From the NCBI GenBank assembly GCA_009837445.1, contig VXTM01000038.1:90247-154246 (forward strand): 64,000 nt of DNA, written 5' to 3'. Origin of the DNA: Acidimicrobiaceae bacterium. GTDB taxonomy: Bacteria > Actinomycetota > Acidimicrobiia > Acidimicrobiales > Aldehydirespiratoraceae. Numbering within the stretch: position 1 is the stretch's first letter; every line of letters begins with the position of its first letter. The position numbers and the translations under genes were made by a program. This document shows positions 63,683 through 64,000 of the stretch, piece after piece. The notes below the pieces were generated by a model. That model was given only the letters and a program-made list of their open reading frames with translations, did not search any database and was not told the origin of the DNA.

Positions 63683-64000
63683 ATGGCGAGCGTCTTCAAG
63701 CTCCCCGCCGTGGGCGACACCATGGTCGAGGGCGAGATCGTGGAGTGGCTGGTGGACATCGGCGACACCCTGGAGTTGGACCAGCCCATCTGCTCGGTCG
63801 AGACCGACAAGTCGGTGGTCGAGATGACCACCCCCTACCGGGGCACCGTGCTGGCGCTGGGCGGCGAGCCCGGCGACGTCATCGAGGTGGGCCAGACCCT
63901 CATCGTGGTCGGCGAGCCGGGTGAGGAGATCCCGTCATCCGAGCCAGACCCAGAGCCCGCGGCCGCAGCCGCGGGAGCCGCTTCCGGCCCGCCCCAGGCC
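63683..64000 (+). CDS. Dihydrolipoamide acyltransferase (E2), N-terminal lipoyl domain; runs off window
   Basis: The ATG one base after the E1 stop opens 106 codons to the window edge. Residues 1-80 are a lipoyl domain (KLPAVGDTMVEGEIVEWL) with the lipoylated Lys43 in VETDKSVVEM and the GDVIEVGQTLIVVGE closing strand. A Glu/Pro/Ala-rich linker begins at about residue 82, as between lipoyl and subunit-binding domains. The PSBD and catalytic domain are outside the window. Same operon as the fused E1. Confidence 0.88.
   Translation, partial: MASVFKLPAVGDTMVEGEIVEWLVDIGDTLELDQPICSVETDKSVVEMTTPYRGTVLALGGEPGDVIEVGQTLIVVGEPGEEIPSSEPDPEPAAAAAGAASGPPQA

Overview
The window is a gene-dense, high-GC chromosomal segment with almost no intergenic space and many GTG starts and 1-8 nt start/stop overlaps. 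An F420 signature (a CofC/FbiD end at the left edge and five luciferase-like monooxygenases), a CtpE-like P-type ATPase, a PAC2 protein, CysQ and a leuA leader peptide all point to an actinobacterium. The crowd of SDR, VOC, Rieske and 2-oxoacid dehydrogenase genes fits a marine or host-associated Acidimicrobiia-type heterotroph; that rank is inference. I see no rRNA, tRNA, CRISPR array, insertion sequence, phage gene or integrase, and no gene-free stretch above 300 bases.

Left part (1-23947): F420 biosynthesis end, PIG-L deacetylase, P-type ATPase and two SDRs in one overlapping run; a lipid kinase facing a CysQ/methyltransferase pair; luciferase-like monooxygenases; a coiled-coil M15 peptidase; an acyl-CoA enzyme; leuA with a complete attenuation leader (Leu-rich peptide plus two hairpins); PAC2, cupin, SDR and crotonase genes; a four-gene double ABC exporter operon; and a Rieske/ThDP fusion enzyme.

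Middle (23948-40469): an accessory catabolic zone with VOC proteins, an Ldh2-type oxidoreductase, a zinc alcohol dehydrogenase, a dimethylformamidase-like amidase, an amidohydrolase/SDR pair, a Rieske oxygenase, and a tight FMO-P450-C45 hydrolase-ureohydrolase operon in which the C45 gene carries a frameshift.

Right part (40470-64000): a TetR-controlled catabolic cluster (41440-49518) with a highly unusual lipoyl-PSBD-E1 alpha fusion, its E1 beta partner, a Rieske oxygenase, SDRs, a SnoaL-like protein and an AroM/racemase-like protein. The tetR promoter and the Rieske promoter share a TGGG-N6-CCCA operator. On the opposite strand (58642 back to 49542) a Liv-type ABC importer with a fused LivH-LivM permease heads a run ending in alcohol dehydrogenase, FadH-like reductase and SDR genes. 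It is divergent from a double-Lrp regulator, with a palindrome between them. The window ends with two SDRs and a second 2-oxoacid dehydrogenase system: an E1 alpha-beta fusion followed by the lipoyl domain of an E2 that runs off the edge.

The most notable candidates for something undescribed are the lipoyl-PSBD-E1 alpha protein with its TetR regulon, and the Rieske/ThDP fusion.
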